The position numbers were made by a program, and so were the translations under genes. This document shows positions 28,378 through 37,477 of a stretch of DNA of 64,000 nt, one piece after another. The DNA is from Mesorhizobium sp. NZP2298. Its GTDB lineage: Bacteria > Pseudomonadota > Alphaproteobacteria > Rhizobiales > Rhizobiaceae. A model generated the notes under the pieces. It did no database searches, had not been told where the DNA came from, and saw nothing but the letters and a program-made list of their open reading frames with translations. Each line of letters begins with the position of its first letter. Within the stretch, counting starts at the first letter, position 1. The DNA lies in the NCBI RefSeq assembly GCF_013170825.1, contig NZ_CP033365.1, positions 4,104,001-4,168,000 on the forward strand, in the 5' to 3' direction.

Positions 28378-28389
28378 TGTGCTGGAACC

Positions 28390-30300
28390 TTATGCCCCGA
28401 CCGGCTGGCCGTCCTTGCGACGGATGGCGACCACCGATGGCCTCGGCGGCTGGCCGTCCCGGAAATCTGGCCACAGGGACTGCGCCTTGTCGAGTGTTTC
28501 GGCATCCTCGGAGGGGTGCTGCACCGAAAGGAACAGCGTCGTGCCATCCGGCGTGAAGCAAGGGCCGGTCGCTTCCGCGCCATGCGGGCAGGTGAACAAG
28601 AGCTTCGGCAAGCCGCGCGCCGCACCTTCCGTGTCGACGCCATAGACGCCGTCCGGCAGGCCGAAATCATTGGCGCCGTCGGTCGCCACCCAGAGCCGGC
28701 CGGCCGGGTCGAAGGTGATGTTGTCAGGGCAGACGAACCAGCCATTGTCCGACGTCTCGGGATGGAAGGTTGCGCCGACCTTGGTGTCCTTTGGATTGCC
28801 GCAGAGCACGAACAGGTCCCAAGCGTATTTGTCGGCGGTATGGTCGGCCTCGGCGCCGCGGCCCCCGGGCGGGATCAGCTCGACGATATGACCCCAGAGG
28901 TTTTCGGGCCGCGTGTTGGCCGGATTGACCTTGGATTCGTCTCGCTTCTTGTTCTTGGTCATGACGGCGTAGACGCGGCCGGTGACCGGATTGGTCTCGA
29001 TGTCCTCCGGCCGGTCCATCGGGGTCGCGCCGAGCGCGTCCGCCGCCAGCCGTGTCTTCAACAGCACCTCGGCCTGGTCGGCGAAGCCGTTCTCGGCGGT
29101 GAGCTTGCCCTGACCATGAACCAGCGGCAGCCATGTCAGCGAGCCATCGGCGTCGTAACGGGCGACCGAGAGCACGCCATCGTCCAGAAGGCCGTTGCCG
29201 GAAGCCGGGTTCGCCTTGTCGTAAGCCTTGTTCGAGACGTAGCGGTACATGTATTCGAAATAGTCGTCGTCGCCCATGTAGACGACGATGCGGCCGTCCT
29301 TGTTGAGGACGACCGTGGAGGCCTCATGCGACATGCGGCCAAGGGCCGTGCGCTTCACCGGCTTCGATTGGGGATCATAAGGGTCGATCTCGACCACCCA
29401 GTCGAAGCGGTTCGGCTCGTTCGGCTCCTTGTCGATGTTGAAGCGGTCATGGAAACGGCCACGGCCGTAGATGTCGGAGCCATCAAAGCCATAGCGGTCG
29501 AGAATGTCAGCGGTCGGTGCCTTCTTCGGATCGCCGCCGAACAGGTCGGAAACGCCTTCCTCACAAGTCAGCACGGTGCCCCAGGGGGTAAAGCCGCCGC
29601 TGCAATTGTAGCTGGTGCCGAGCACCTTCGTGCCGGTCGCGTCGGCGGACGTCCTGAGCAGCGCGTGGCCGGCTGCCGGCCCGGAAACGGTCATCTCGGT
29701 GTTGGCCGTGATGCGGCGATTGAGCGGACTGTCCTCGACGGTTTGCCACTTGCCGTCCTTGAACATGACCTCGACGATCGAGTGGCCCATCGCCGCAAGG
29801 CCGAGATCGACCTGCTCCTTGCTCATCGTCTTGCCGGCGTCGTCCTCGGTCATGCCGGGAAACATGACATTGGGCGAGATGTATTCGTTGTTGACGCAAA
29901 GCAGGCCGTGATCGGAGTTCACCGAGCCCTTGGGCAACGGCAGGAAGGCGATGTAATCGCAATTGTAGCCGAAACGCTTTTCCTGTTCGGCGGCCGCGAC
30001 CGTGTTGCCGTCGAAATCCGGGAGACCAGCGACGAGCGGATCGCCCCAGCGTGCGACGATTGTTGTTTCATAGCCTTCGGCGGCGGCATGGGTCTTGTCA
30101 TAGACCCGCTTCAGTTCGGGAAAGCCCAGCGTGGAAAGCGCGGTGGCATGCGTTTCGCCGGCGAACAACGAGCCGACAAAGCTGCCGCCGGCGATCAGCG
30201 CGCCGGAAGCGAGGCCGCCTTTTAGGAGCGTACGGCGCGAGACGCGCTCGGCGATGATTTCGCGAATGACAGGGGAGGATGAAAACGGGAAGTTGGCCAT
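28390..30300 (-). CDS. PhoX family phosphatase, Tat-exported
   Basis: 636 residues from ATG 30300. The Tat signal VSRRTLLKGG lies about residue 20, followed by a hydrophobic segment, so the enzyme folds in the cytoplasm and is exported. PhoX family sequence features include CVNNEYISP, FTPWGTVLTCEEG, and repeated acidic loops consistent with the calcium/iron-binding beta-propeller. It hydrolyses phosphoesters in the periplasm or outside. No clear Pho box was found in the 118 bp upstream, so phosphate control is not shown. It is convergent with the GMC gene. Confidence 0.87.
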   Translation of the reverse strand: MANFPFSSSPVIREIIAERVSRRTLLKGGLASGALIAGGSFVGSLFAGETHATALSTLGFPELKRVYDKTHAAAEGYETTIVARWGDPLVAGLPDFDGNTVAAAEQEKRFGYNCDYIAFLPLPKGSVNSDHGLLCVNNEYISPNVMFPGMTEDDAGKTMSKEQVDLGLAAMGHSIVEVMFKDGKWQTVEDSPLNRRITANTEMTVSGPAAGHALLRTSADATGTKVLGTSYNCSGGFTPWGTVLTCEEGVSDLFGGDPKKAPTADILDRYGFDGSDIYGRGRFHDRFNIDKEPNEPNRFDWVVEIDPYDPQSKPVKRTALGRMSHEASTVVLNKDGRIVVYMGDDDYFEYMYRYVSNKAYDKANPASGNGLLDDGVLSVARYDADGSLTWLPLVHGQGKLTAENGFADQAEVLLKTRLAADALGATPMDRPEDIETNPVTGRVYAVMTKNKKRDESKVNPANTRPENLWGHIVELIPPGGRGAEADHTADKYAWDLFVLCGNPKDTKVGATFHPETSDNGWFVCPDNITFDPAGRLWVATDGANDFGLPDGVYGVDTEGAARGLPKLLFTCPHGAEATGPCFTPDGTTLFLSVQHPSEDAETLDKAQSLWPDFRDGQPPRPSVVAIRRKDGQPVGA

Positions 30301-30418
30301 GTGTCTGCCTCTCGATGTGGATGGGTGACGGCGCACCGCTGCCTATCCAGCTTCGGCAACATCCAGATGACATGAGAGGGCGGGGAGGGCCTGCAGGCCG
30401 CGCCCGCCAAGGCGAGGC

Positions 30419-30826
30419 CTACGGATTGTCTGCCTTGGTGCAGGTCGATGCCGTGAAGGCACCATCGGGCTGCTTCATGATGATGTCGAAGGAGGGCGGG
30501 CTCTGGCCGTCCAGCGTTGCCTGGGTCAGCGACAGCGAGTTGCCGCCAGCCGTATAGCCACCGAGCGGTCCCAGCCAGGAGATCACGCCGTTTGCATCCA
30601 TCTGGTAGTTGTACCCCTGCTGGGCGGCCCCGAAGGTGACCGGACCAGTGTAGACATTGCCCTTGATGGTGATGTCGCCGAGGTTGAGGAACATGCCGAG
30701 CAGGTAGACTTCGCAGTGATAGGTGCCATCAGGCATCTTGCCGTCGCTGAAATCGGCCCTTGCGGCCCCGGTTGCCGTGGACAGAAGCACTATGCCGATA
30801 GAAATGCGTGAAATCAGGGATGCCAT
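30419..30826 (-). CDS. Small secreted protein of unknown function
   Basis: 135 residues from ATG 30826, chosen because it begins a good signal peptide ending TGAARA/DF; a GTG at 30892 would add 22 residues ahead of it. The mature protein is beta-rich and Gly-rich, with cysteines in YHCEVYL and STCTKAD that may form a disulphide. No recognised family. It lies upstream of phoX in the same direction, and its promoter region backs onto that of urtA. Confidence 0.7.
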   Translation of the reverse strand: MASLISRISIGIVLLSTATGAARADFSDGKMPDGTYHCEVYLLGMFLNLGDITIKGNVYTGPVTFGAAQQGYNYQMDANGVISWLGPLGGYTAGGNSLSLTQATLDGQSPPSFDIIMKQPDGAFTASTCTKADNP

Positions 30827-31080
30827 GGCGTCGCTCGGTTGAGACGCGAGCTTGCCCCATTTTTGTGCCGTATCGCAACATTTGTCGTCCACGCGCGGTA
30901 TGCTGCGATCAAAATCTAGGCATTTGGTCGAATTGAGCGAAAATTAGGCAGATGCCTTGTGCGTTGCGCAAATTTCCCTCAACCAATTTTTAACCGGCTC
31001 TCCTTTGTTTGTTCCGCCTAATATAATAACGATCTGATAATATTCGTTTATTTGCCGTTTTTTGGCGTCCAGGCAGCGGT

Positions 31081-31096
31081 TGGCATGGGGGTTGCA
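31081..31096 (+). promoter_or_regulatory. Sigma-54 (RpoN) promoter of the urt operon
   Basis: TGGCATGGGGGTTGCA matches the -24/-12 consensus TGGCAYR-N4-TTGCW at every position, with GG at 31082-31083 and GC at 31094-31095. The start of transcription should fall near 31107, giving a leader of about 33 nt before urtA. An imperfect dyad TTGTGC-GTT-GCGCAA at 30957-30971 is placed at a typical distance for an activator such as NtrC. The rest of the 313-bp gap is AT-rich without a gene. Confidence 0.85.
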
Positions 31097-31139
31097 TTGT
31101 ATTGGTGCGGTGCAATCAACCAGCTTGGGAGTCTTCCGT

Positions 31140-32450
31140 ATGAGGGGTAATTTCTCGACAATAACAAAAATGTTCTCGGCAAGCGTGGTCGCCGCTGGCC
31201 TGTTGATGTCGGCTCCCGCCAAGGCGGCGGACGACACGATCAAGGTCGGCATTCTCCATTCGCTGTCGGGGACCATGGCGATTTCGGAGACGACGCTGAA
31301 GGATGCCATGCTGATGCTCATCGACGAGCAGAACGCCAAGGGCGGCCTGCTCGGCAAGAAGCTTGAAGCCGTTGTCGTCGATCCGGCGTCCAACTGGCCG
31401 CTGTTCGCCGAGAAGGCACGCGAGCTGATTTCGAAGGACAAGGTCGCGGCGGTGTTCGGCTGCTGGACCTCGGTGTCGCGCAAATCGGTGCTGCCGGTGT
31501 TCTCCGAACTCGACAACATCCTGTTCTATCCCGTCCAGTATGAGGGCGAGGAGAGCGAGCGTAACGTGTTCTATACCGGTGCCGCGCCGAACCAGCAGGC
31601 CATTCCGGCGGTCGACTACCTGATGAGCGAGGATGGCGGCTCAGTGAAGCGCTGGGTGCTGGAAGGCACCGACTACGTCTATCCGCGCACCACCAACAAG
31701 ATCCTCGAAGCCTACCTGAAGTCGAAGGGCGTCGCGGCCGAAGACATCATGGTCAACTACACGCCATTCGGTTTCTCCGACTGGCAGACCGAAGTCTCGG
31801 CGATCAAGAAGTTCGGCTCGGCCGGCAAGAAGACCGCCGTCGTCTCGACCGTCAATGGTGACGCCAACGTGCCGTTCTACAAGGAACTCGGCAACCAGGG
31901 CATCAAGGCCGAGGATATCCCGGTCATGGCCTTCTCGGTGGGCGAGGAAGAACTGGCCGGTCTCGACACCGCGCCGCTGGTCGGCCATCTCGCCGCCTGG
32001 AACTATTTCGAGAGCGTCGACACGCCCGAAAACAAGAAGTTCATCGCCGACTGGCACAAGTTCATCAAGAACGACAAGCGCACCACCAACGACCCGATGG
32101 AGGCCCACTATATCGGCTTCAACATGTGGGTGAAGGCGGTCGAGAAGGCCGGTACCACCGATCCGGACAAGGTCATCGACGCCATGATCGGTGTTTCGGT
32201 GCCGAACCTGACCGGCGGCTATTCGACGATGATGCCGAACCACCACATCACCAAGCCGGTGCTGATCGGCGAGATCCAGGCCGACGGCCAGTTCGAGACG
32301 GTTTCGCGGACGCCTGGCCTGGTCATGGGTGACGAATGGTCCGATTATCTGCCGGACTCCAAGAACCTGATCTCCGATTGGCGCGCGCCCCTGTCCTGCG
32401 GCAACTTCAACGTTGCCACGGGCAAGTGCGGCGGCAAGGGAACGAACTGA
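31140..32450 (+). CDS. urtA: Urea ABC transporter, substrate-binding protein
   Basis: 436 residues from ATG 31140 (SD GGGAG). A signal peptide ends at SAPAKA/ADD; the mature part is a Leu/Ile/Val-binding type periplasmic receptor (IKVGILHSLSGTMAISE) very similar in pattern to UrtA/FmdD proteins for urea or short-chain amides. It begins a five-gene urt operon with a sigma-54 promoter, so expression under nitrogen limitation is expected. Two stable hairpins after the stop may give it higher mRNA levels than the permease genes. Confidence 0.95.
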   Translation: MRGNFSTITKMFSASVVAAGLLMSAPAKAADDTIKVGILHSLSGTMAISETTLKDAMLMLIDEQNAKGGLLGKKLEAVVVDPASNWPLFAEKARELISKDKVAAVFGCWTSVSRKSVLPVFSELDNILFYPVQYEGEESERNVFYTGAAPNQQAIPAVDYLMSEDGGSVKRWVLEGTDYVYPRTTNKILEAYLKSKGVAAEDIMVNYTPFGFSDWQTEVSAIKKFGSAGKKTAVVSTVNGDANVPFYKELGNQGIKAEDIPVMAFSVGEEELAGLDTAPLVGHLAAWNYFESVDTPENKKFIADWHKFIKNDKRTTNDPMEAHYIGFNMWVKAVEKAGTTDPDKVIDAMIGVSVPNLTGGYSTMMPNHHITKPVLIGEIQADGQFETVSRTPGLVMGDEWSDYLPDSKNLISDWRAPLSCGNFNVATGKCGGKGTN

Positions 32451-32458
32451 TCCTCCCC

Positions 32459-32532
32459 GGCCTGGACCGTCAGGTCCAGGCCCATGACCGCAAGCGCGCC
32501 GGGCGGGCTTTCTCCTCCAGTCCGCCCGGCGC
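32459..32532 (+). promoter_or_regulatory. Two perfect intercistronic hairpins between urtA and urtB
   Basis: GGCCTGGACC (32459-32468) pairs with GGTCCAGGCC (32473-32482) with loop GTCA: 10 bp. GCGCCGGGCGG (32496-32506) pairs with CCGCCCGGCGC (32522-32532): 11 bp. Neither has a T-run, so they most likely protect the urtA mRNA 3' end or act as a partial block rather than full terminators. Confidence 0.75.
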
Positions 32533-32563
32533 GAAATCAACCTTTCGGAAGTCACCTGAAGCG

Positions 32564-34180
32564 ATGAACCTGTTCCGCATGATTGGGCTGACGCTGTTGT
32601 TCCTGCTGGCGACGCTGTCGTCATCGGGAGCAGGGGAAGCCGAACTGCGTGGCATCATTGCCAAATTCGCGACGGCCAAGGGTTTTTCGGAGATCGGAAC
32701 TGTCGTTCACGAACTGGCGGCCACCGGTGACCCGGCCGTTGAAGGGACGCTTTCCGCACTCGCCGACGGCAATCTTTATATCCGCAAGGCCGATTCCCTG
32801 GTGTTCATAGGCAAGGAAGCCGGCGAAAGCGTCCAGCTTTCCGACCCGCTGAGCGGCGAAGCATCCGGCGAGGCGGCCAAGGACGGCATCACCAAGATCA
32901 AGGTCAACAACACGCTGCGCCGCGTCATTCGCGATGCGCTGGGCACGCTGACGCTTGGCGCCAAGGATCCGACCGTCCGCATCGCCGCCGCCGCCACCAT
33001 GTTCAAGACACCCGACGCCGCCAATATAGAGCCACTCGACGCGGCGATCGCCAAGGAGACGATTGTCAGCGTCAAGGCTCTGCTCGAACAGGCCCGCGCC
33101 GCTTCGGTTCTTGTCTCCGACCGTCCGGATGCCGACAAGCTTGCGGCGATCGCACTGATCGGCGCGCGTGGCGACCGCGATGCGGTCTCCTTGCTCACGT
33201 CGGTCGAGGCCAACGCCTCGGGCGCCGTGAAGGAAGCCGCGACAGCCGCAATCGCGGACATCAATTCGACATTGGCCCTGTGGGATGCCGGACAGAACAT
33301 CTGGTACGGTATCTCGCTGGGTTCGGTATTGCTGCTTGCCGCGATCGGGCTCGCCATCACTTTCGGCGTGATGGGCGTCATCAACATGGCGCATGGCGAG
33401 ATGGTCATGCTGGGTGCCTACACCACCTTCGTCGTCCAGCAGGTGATCCGCACATCCTTTCCCGGCCTGTTCGACTGGTCGCTGGTGATCGCATTGCCGC
33501 TTGCCTTTCTGGTCGCCGCACTGGTTGGTCTCGCCATAGAACGCGGCGTCATCCGCTTCCTCTATGGCCGGCCGCTGGAGACGCTGCTGGCGACATGGGG
33601 GGTGTCGCTGATCCTGCAGCAGGCGGTGCGCTCGATCTTCGGGCCGACCAACCAGGAGGTCGGCAATCCCTCCTGGATGTCGGGTTCGTTCGATGTCGGC
33701 CAGTTGGCCATCACCTGGAACCGTCTGTGGATCCTCGTTTTCGCGCTCACCGTCTTCGGCGTGTTGCTCTACGTGATGAAGCGCACGCCCTGGGGCCTCC
33801 AGATGCGGGCCGTCACCGCCAACCGCCGCATGGCCGCCTCGATGGGCATCAGAACGCCATGGGTCGACGCGCTGACCTTCGCGCTGGGGTCCGGCATTGC
33901 CGGCATCGCCGGCGTCGCGCTCAGCCAGATCGACAATGTCTCGCCCAATCTCGGCCGCGGCTACATCATCGACAGCTTCATGGTCGTCGTCTTCGGGGGC
34001 GTCGGCAATCTATGGGGCACGCTGGTCGGCGCCTTCTCACTCGGCATCGTCAACAAGTTCCTCGAGCCCTATGCCGGCGCGGTGCTCGGCAAGATCGTCG
34101 TGCTGGTGCTGATCATCCTGTTCATCCAGAAGCGGCCGCGCGGCCTGTTCGCGCTCAAGGGCAGGGCGGTGGAAGCATGA
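32564..34180 (+). CDS. urtB: Urea ABC transporter permease UrtB with periplasmic N-terminal domain
   Basis: 538 residues from ATG 32564. It has a signal peptide, a helical periplasmic domain of about 230 residues, then a LivH-type permease domain starting near WYGISLGSVLLLAAIGLAITFG. The long N-terminal extension is characteristic of UrtB. The stop overlaps the ATG of urtC (ATGA at 34177-34180). It forms the membrane channel with UrtC. Confidence 0.94.
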   Translation: MNLFRMIGLTLLFLLATLSSSGAGEAELRGIIAKFATAKGFSEIGTVVHELAATGDPAVEGTLSALADGNLYIRKADSLVFIGKEAGESVQLSDPLSGEASGEAAKDGITKIKVNNTLRRVIRDALGTLTLGAKDPTVRIAAAATMFKTPDAANIEPLDAAIAKETIVSVKALLEQARAASVLVSDRPDADKLAAIALIGARGDRDAVSLLTSVEANASGAVKEAATAAIADINSTLALWDAGQNIWYGISLGSVLLLAAIGLAITFGVMGVINMAHGEMVMLGAYTTFVVQQVIRTSFPGLFDWSLVIALPLAFLVAALVGLAIERGVIRFLYGRPLETLLATWGVSLILQQAVRSIFGPTNQEVGNPSWMSGSFDVGQLAITWNRLWILVFALTVFGVLLYVMKRTPWGLQMRAVTANRRMAASMGIRTPWVDALTFALGSGIAGIAGVALSQIDNVSPNLGRGYIIDSFMVVVFGGVGNLWGTLVGAFSLGIVNKFLEPYAGAVLGKIVVLVLIILFIQKRPRGLFALKGRAVEA

Positions 34181-35406
34181 TCACGGGACGCTTCTTCGCC
34201 GCCGGCGCGGACCGCCGCATCGCCATCACCATTTTCGTCCTGTTGGCGGCGGCCATCATCGTGCCGCTGCTCAACCTGGCTGTTTCTCCGGCAAGCGCGT
34301 TCTACATCCCGTCCTATATCGTGGCGCTGACCGGCAAGTATCTCTGCTATGCGCTGCTGGCGCTCTCGCTGGATCTGGTCTGGGGCTATTGCGGCATCCT
34401 CTCGCTTGGCCACGGCGCCTTCTTCGCGCTCGGCGGCTATGCGATGGGCATGTATCTGATGCGCCAGATCGGCTCGCGCGGCGTCTATGGCAACCCGATC
34501 CTGCCGGATTTCATGGTGTTCCTGAACTACAAGGAATTGCCCTGGTTCTGGTATGGCTTCAACCATTTCTGGTTCGCCGCGCTCATGGTGCTTGCCGTGC
34601 CCGGCCTGCTTGCCTTCGTCTTCGGCTGGTTCGCCTTCCGCAGCCGCGTCACCGGCGTCTATCTCTCGATCATCACCCAGGCGATGACCTATGCCCTGCT
34701 GCTGGCCTTCTTCCGCAACGACATGGGTTTCGGCGGCAATAACGGGCTGACCGATTTCAAGGATATTCTGGGCTTCAACGTGCAGGCCGATGCGACCCGT
34801 TCGGCTCTTTTCGCCGTCAGCGCGGCGATGCTGGCGCTCGCCGTGTTCGTTACCTGGGCGATCGTCGGTTCCAAATACGGCAAGCTCCTGATGGCGGTGC
34901 GCGACGCCGAGAGCCGCACGCGCTTCCTCGGCTGGCGGGCAGAGAACGTGAAACTGTTTGCCTTCACCGTCTCGGCCGTCATGGCCGGCATTGCCGGCGC
35001 GCTCTACGTGCCGCAGGTCGGCATCATCAATCCCGGCGAATTCGAGCCGTCCAATTCGATCGAGGTGGTGATCTGGGCGGCCGTCGGCGGGCGTGGCACC
35101 ATTGTCGGGCCGATCATCGGTGCGCTGCTGGTCAATGCCGGCAAATCCTGGTTCACCGGCGTGCTGCCGGAACTCTGGCTGTTTGCGCTGGGCGGGTTGT
35201 TCGTCGCCGTCACGCTGCTCTTGCCGAAGGGTATCATCGGCATGTGGGATTCCTGGCGCGGCAACGCCAGGGCCTTGCGGGCGGCATCGCTGGCCGAAGA
35301 GGCCGGCACCGATGGCGACCCGGCGCCGGCGAAGATCGTTCGCAGCGCGGCGACAAAGCCCGGCGACTGGTCGTCGTCCAGCCACGAACCGCAGCCGGCG
35401 GAGTAA
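34177..35406 (+). CDS. urtC: Urea ABC transporter permease UrtC
   Basis: 409 residues, about 10 membrane segments of LivM type, including the permease loop region RDAESRTRFLGW that contacts the ATPases. The last 40 residues are hydrophilic. Translation starts at ATG 34177, overlapping the urtB stop, so the two are coupled. A large open frame antisense to urtC and urtD is a coding shadow. Confidence 0.94.
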   Translation: MITGRFFAAGADRRIAITIFVLLAAAIIVPLLNLAVSPASAFYIPSYIVALTGKYLCYALLALSLDLVWGYCGILSLGHGAFFALGGYAMGMYLMRQIGSRGVYGNPILPDFMVFLNYKELPWFWYGFNHFWFAALMVLAVPGLLAFVFGWFAFRSRVTGVYLSIITQAMTYALLLAFFRNDMGFGGNNGLTDFKDILGFNVQADATRSALFAVSAAMLALAVFVTWAIVGSKYGKLLMAVRDAESRTRFLGWRAENVKLFAFTVSAVMAGIAGALYVPQVGIINPGEFEPSNSIEVVIWAAVGGRGTIVGPIIGALLVNAGKSWFTGVLPELWLFALGGLFVAVTLLLPKGIIGMWDSWRGNARALRAASLAEEAGTDGDPAPAKIVRSAATKPGDWSSSSHEPQPAE

Positions 35407-35409
35407 GCG

Positions 35410-36156
35410 ATGTCGAAGTCGAACACCATCCTTTACCTCGACGGCGTCTCGGTCTCCTTCGACGGTTTTCGCGCCATCAACAACCTGTCTCTTGTGCTCG
35501 ACAAGGGCGAGATGCGCGCCATTATCGGCCCCAACGGCGCCGGCAAGACGACGATGATGGACATCGTGACAGGCAAGACGCGGCCCGACGAAGGCGAAGT
35601 GTTCTTCGACGGCCAGGTGGATCTCACAAGGCATGACGAGGCCGAGATCGCCATGATGGGCATCGGCCGCAAATTCCAGAAGCCGACGGTCTTCGAGAGC
35701 CACACGATCGAGGAAAATCTGATGCTGGCGCTGAAGGGGCCGCGCTCGATCTTCCCGGCGCTGTTCCACCGCCGCTCCGCCGCCGAGGCACGCCAGATCG
35801 ATGATATTCTTGGCATCATACGGCTGGGCGACAAACGTAACGAACTGGCGGCCAACCTCAGTCACGGCCAGAAGCAGTGGCTGGAGATCGGCATGCTGCT
35901 TGCACAGGATCCGAAGCTGCTTCTGGTCGACGAACCGGTGGCCGGGATGACCGATGCCGAGACCGAGGAGACCGCGCGGCTGCTCAAGGACATTGCGCGC
36001 GACCATTCGGTCATTGTCGTCGAGCACGACATGCATTTCGTGCGCGAACTCGGCGTCAAGGTGACCTGCCTGCATGAGGGCTCCGTGCTCTCGGAAGGCA
36101 CACTCGATTTTGTCTCGGCCGACGAGCGTGTCGTCGAAGTCTATCTGGGGAGGTGA
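35410..36156 (+). CDS. urtD: Urea ABC transporter ATP-binding protein UrtD
   Basis: 248 residues of the LivG type. Walker A GPNGAGKTT (about 41-49), signature LSHGQKQWLEIG, Walker B LLLVDEPVAGM and the H-loop VIVVEHDMHFV are intact. It energises urea uptake with UrtE. Three bases separate it from urtC. Its end GGGGAGGTGA doubles as the ribosome binding site for a 21-codon frame that bridges to urtE. Confidence 0.95.
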   Translation: MSKSNTILYLDGVSVSFDGFRAINNLSLVLDKGEMRAIIGPNGAGKTTMMDIVTGKTRPDEGEVFFDGQVDLTRHDEAEIAMMGIGRKFQKPTVFESHTIEENLMLALKGPRSIFPALFHRRSAAEARQIDDILGIIRLGDKRNELAANLSHGQKQWLEIGMLLAQDPKLLLVDEPVAGMTDAETEETARLLKDIARDHSVIVVEHDMHFVRELGVKVTCLHEGSVLSEGTLDFVSADERVVEVYLGR

Positions 36157-36158
36157 GC

Positions 36159-36224
36159 ATGATCTGGCGGGTCCAATTCCATCGCTTCGATCTGGCCTTT
36201 CTCCGGTTCTGGAAAAGGCGCTGA
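36159..36224 (+). CDS. Candidate 21-residue micro-ORF between urtD and urtE
   Basis: ATG 36159 to TGA 36224 encodes MIWRVQFHRFDLAFLRFWKR plus R. A strong SD (GGGGAGG, five bases from the ATG) lies in the urtD 3' end. The peptide is basic and aromatic-rich. The frame ends three bases before the urtE ATG at 36228, whose own SD-like AAAAGG lies inside the micro-ORF, so its translation would deliver ribosomes to urtE. It may be a leader for coupling or a real micropeptide; translation has not been shown. Confidence 0.5.
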   Translation: MIWRVQFHRFDLAFLRFWKRR

Positions 36225-36227
36225 GAC

Positions 36228-36923
36228 ATGCTCGAGGTTTCAAACGCCACGCTCCACTACGGTGCCGCCCAGGCGTTGCGTGGTGTTTCGCTGAAGGCGG
36301 GCGCCGGCAAGATCACCTGCGTGCTCGGCCGCAATGGCGTCGGCAAGACCAGTTTGATGAGATCGATCGTTGGCCATCACAGGCTGACGAGCGGAAGCGT
36401 TGCCTTCGAGGGGAAGGCGCTCGACCGGAGCGCGGCGTATGACCGCGCCCGGTCGGGCATCGCATTCGTACCGCAGGGCAGGGAGATCTTTCCCCTGCTC
36501 ACGGTGCGCGAAAACCTGGAATCCGGCTTTGCGCCATTGAAGCGTGCCGACCGCAACGTGCCGGCGCATGTCTTCGAGCTGTTTCCGGTGCTGAAGCAGA
36601 TGCTTGGCCGCCGTGGCGGCGATCTTTCCGGCGGCCAGCAGCAGCAACTCGCCATCGGCAGGGCGCTGGTAATGCGGCCGAAGCTTCTGGTGCTGGATGA
36701 GCCGACGGAAGGGATCCAGCCGTCGATCATCAAGGATATCGGCCGCGCCATACACTATCTGCGCGACCAGGCCGGCATCGCGGTGCTGCTGGTCGAACAG
36801 TATCTCGACTTCTGTCGCGAACTCGCTGACGAGGTCAACATCATGGATCGTGGCCAGATCGTCCACACCGGCCCGGCAGAAGATTTGGACCGGGCTGATG
36901 TCCGCAAATTTCTCACGGTCTAG
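36228..36923 (+). CDS. urtE: Urea ABC transporter ATP-binding protein UrtE
   Basis: 231 residues of the LivF type: Walker A GRNGVGKTS, signature LSGGQQQQLAIGRAL, Walker B LLVLDEPTEGIQPS, and H-loop VLLVEQYLDF are present. Last gene of the urt operon. No urease genes follow. The 267 bp downstream hold no gene or clear terminator that I can see. Confidence 0.95.
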   Translation: MLEVSNATLHYGAAQALRGVSLKAGAGKITCVLGRNGVGKTSLMRSIVGHHRLTSGSVAFEGKALDRSAAYDRARSGIAFVPQGREIFPLLTVRENLESGFAPLKRADRNVPAHVFELFPVLKQMLGRRGGDLSGGQQQQLAIGRALVMRPKLLVLDEPTEGIQPSIIKDIGRAIHYLRDQAGIAVLLVEQYLDFCRELADEVNIMDRGQIVHTGPAEDLDRADVRKFLTV

Positions 36924-37190
36924 AATCGGCACTTCAGCTTCTGGTTCGAATTCCTTGGCAAGTCCAATATTTCTTTCATCCGGCCATTCGCGTCTCTGGT
37001 GCATCAGGGACTGCATGCTAGTCTTTTTCTTGGCTTTGTGAGTCGGCCGCTTCCGTATCAGTCTGGTTATCGCAGATCGAAGGCGCGGCGAAGGCCGGGC
37101 AAGTTCCACGCAAGCAAGGCTTCCTAGCTTCCCTCCTGCGATCTCTGTCGTTCAAACGCGTTTGGGCACACAGCAGGCTAAGGGACAGCC

Positions 37191-37367
37191 ATGGAACGTT
37201 ACATCGAGGACTACCAGAAGCGGCGGCTTACCGAACGCGTCGACATCATCGCCGCCATCAACATCCTGAGGTCACAGGGCTGCGAATACGACGACCTGAT
37301 CGAGGAGATCACCAAGGTCTTCTACGTCGACCTCGATGCCTTCAATGAGATCGTCATGGCGGCATAG
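37191..37367 (+). CDS. Small acidic protein of 58 residues
   Basis: ATG 37191 to TAG 37367, with AGGGAC just upstream. The sequence starts MERYIEDYQKRRLTERVDI and continues as an amphipathic helical protein with a single cysteine, many Asp/Glu and no membrane segment. Codon usage is normal for this genome (G/C third positions). I recall similar short hypothetical proteins in rhizobia but no function. It follows urtE at 267 bp and is probably monocistronic. Confidence 0.65.
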   Translation: MERYIEDYQKRRLTERVDIIAAINILRSQGCEYDDLIEEITKVFYVDLDAFNEIVMAA

Positions 37368-37477
37368 ATTGGCCGGGGCCGCCTCGCTATCCCATCGTAA
37401 AAGGCCCGGTGTCTGGTCGAAAACTCTTGTCCATAGCCGGCTCGTTTCCTTTCCGACCTGGCTGATATCCACGGCCA

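Noticed and set aside
30300..30418. A Pho box upstream of the PhoX-family gene
   Set aside because: The nearest sequence (around ATGACATGAGAG) lacks the two seven-base direct repeats at 11-bp spacing.
34069..36243. A 724-codon frame antisense to urtC and urtD
   Set aside because: Same shadow composition; no family resemblance and no ribosome binding site.
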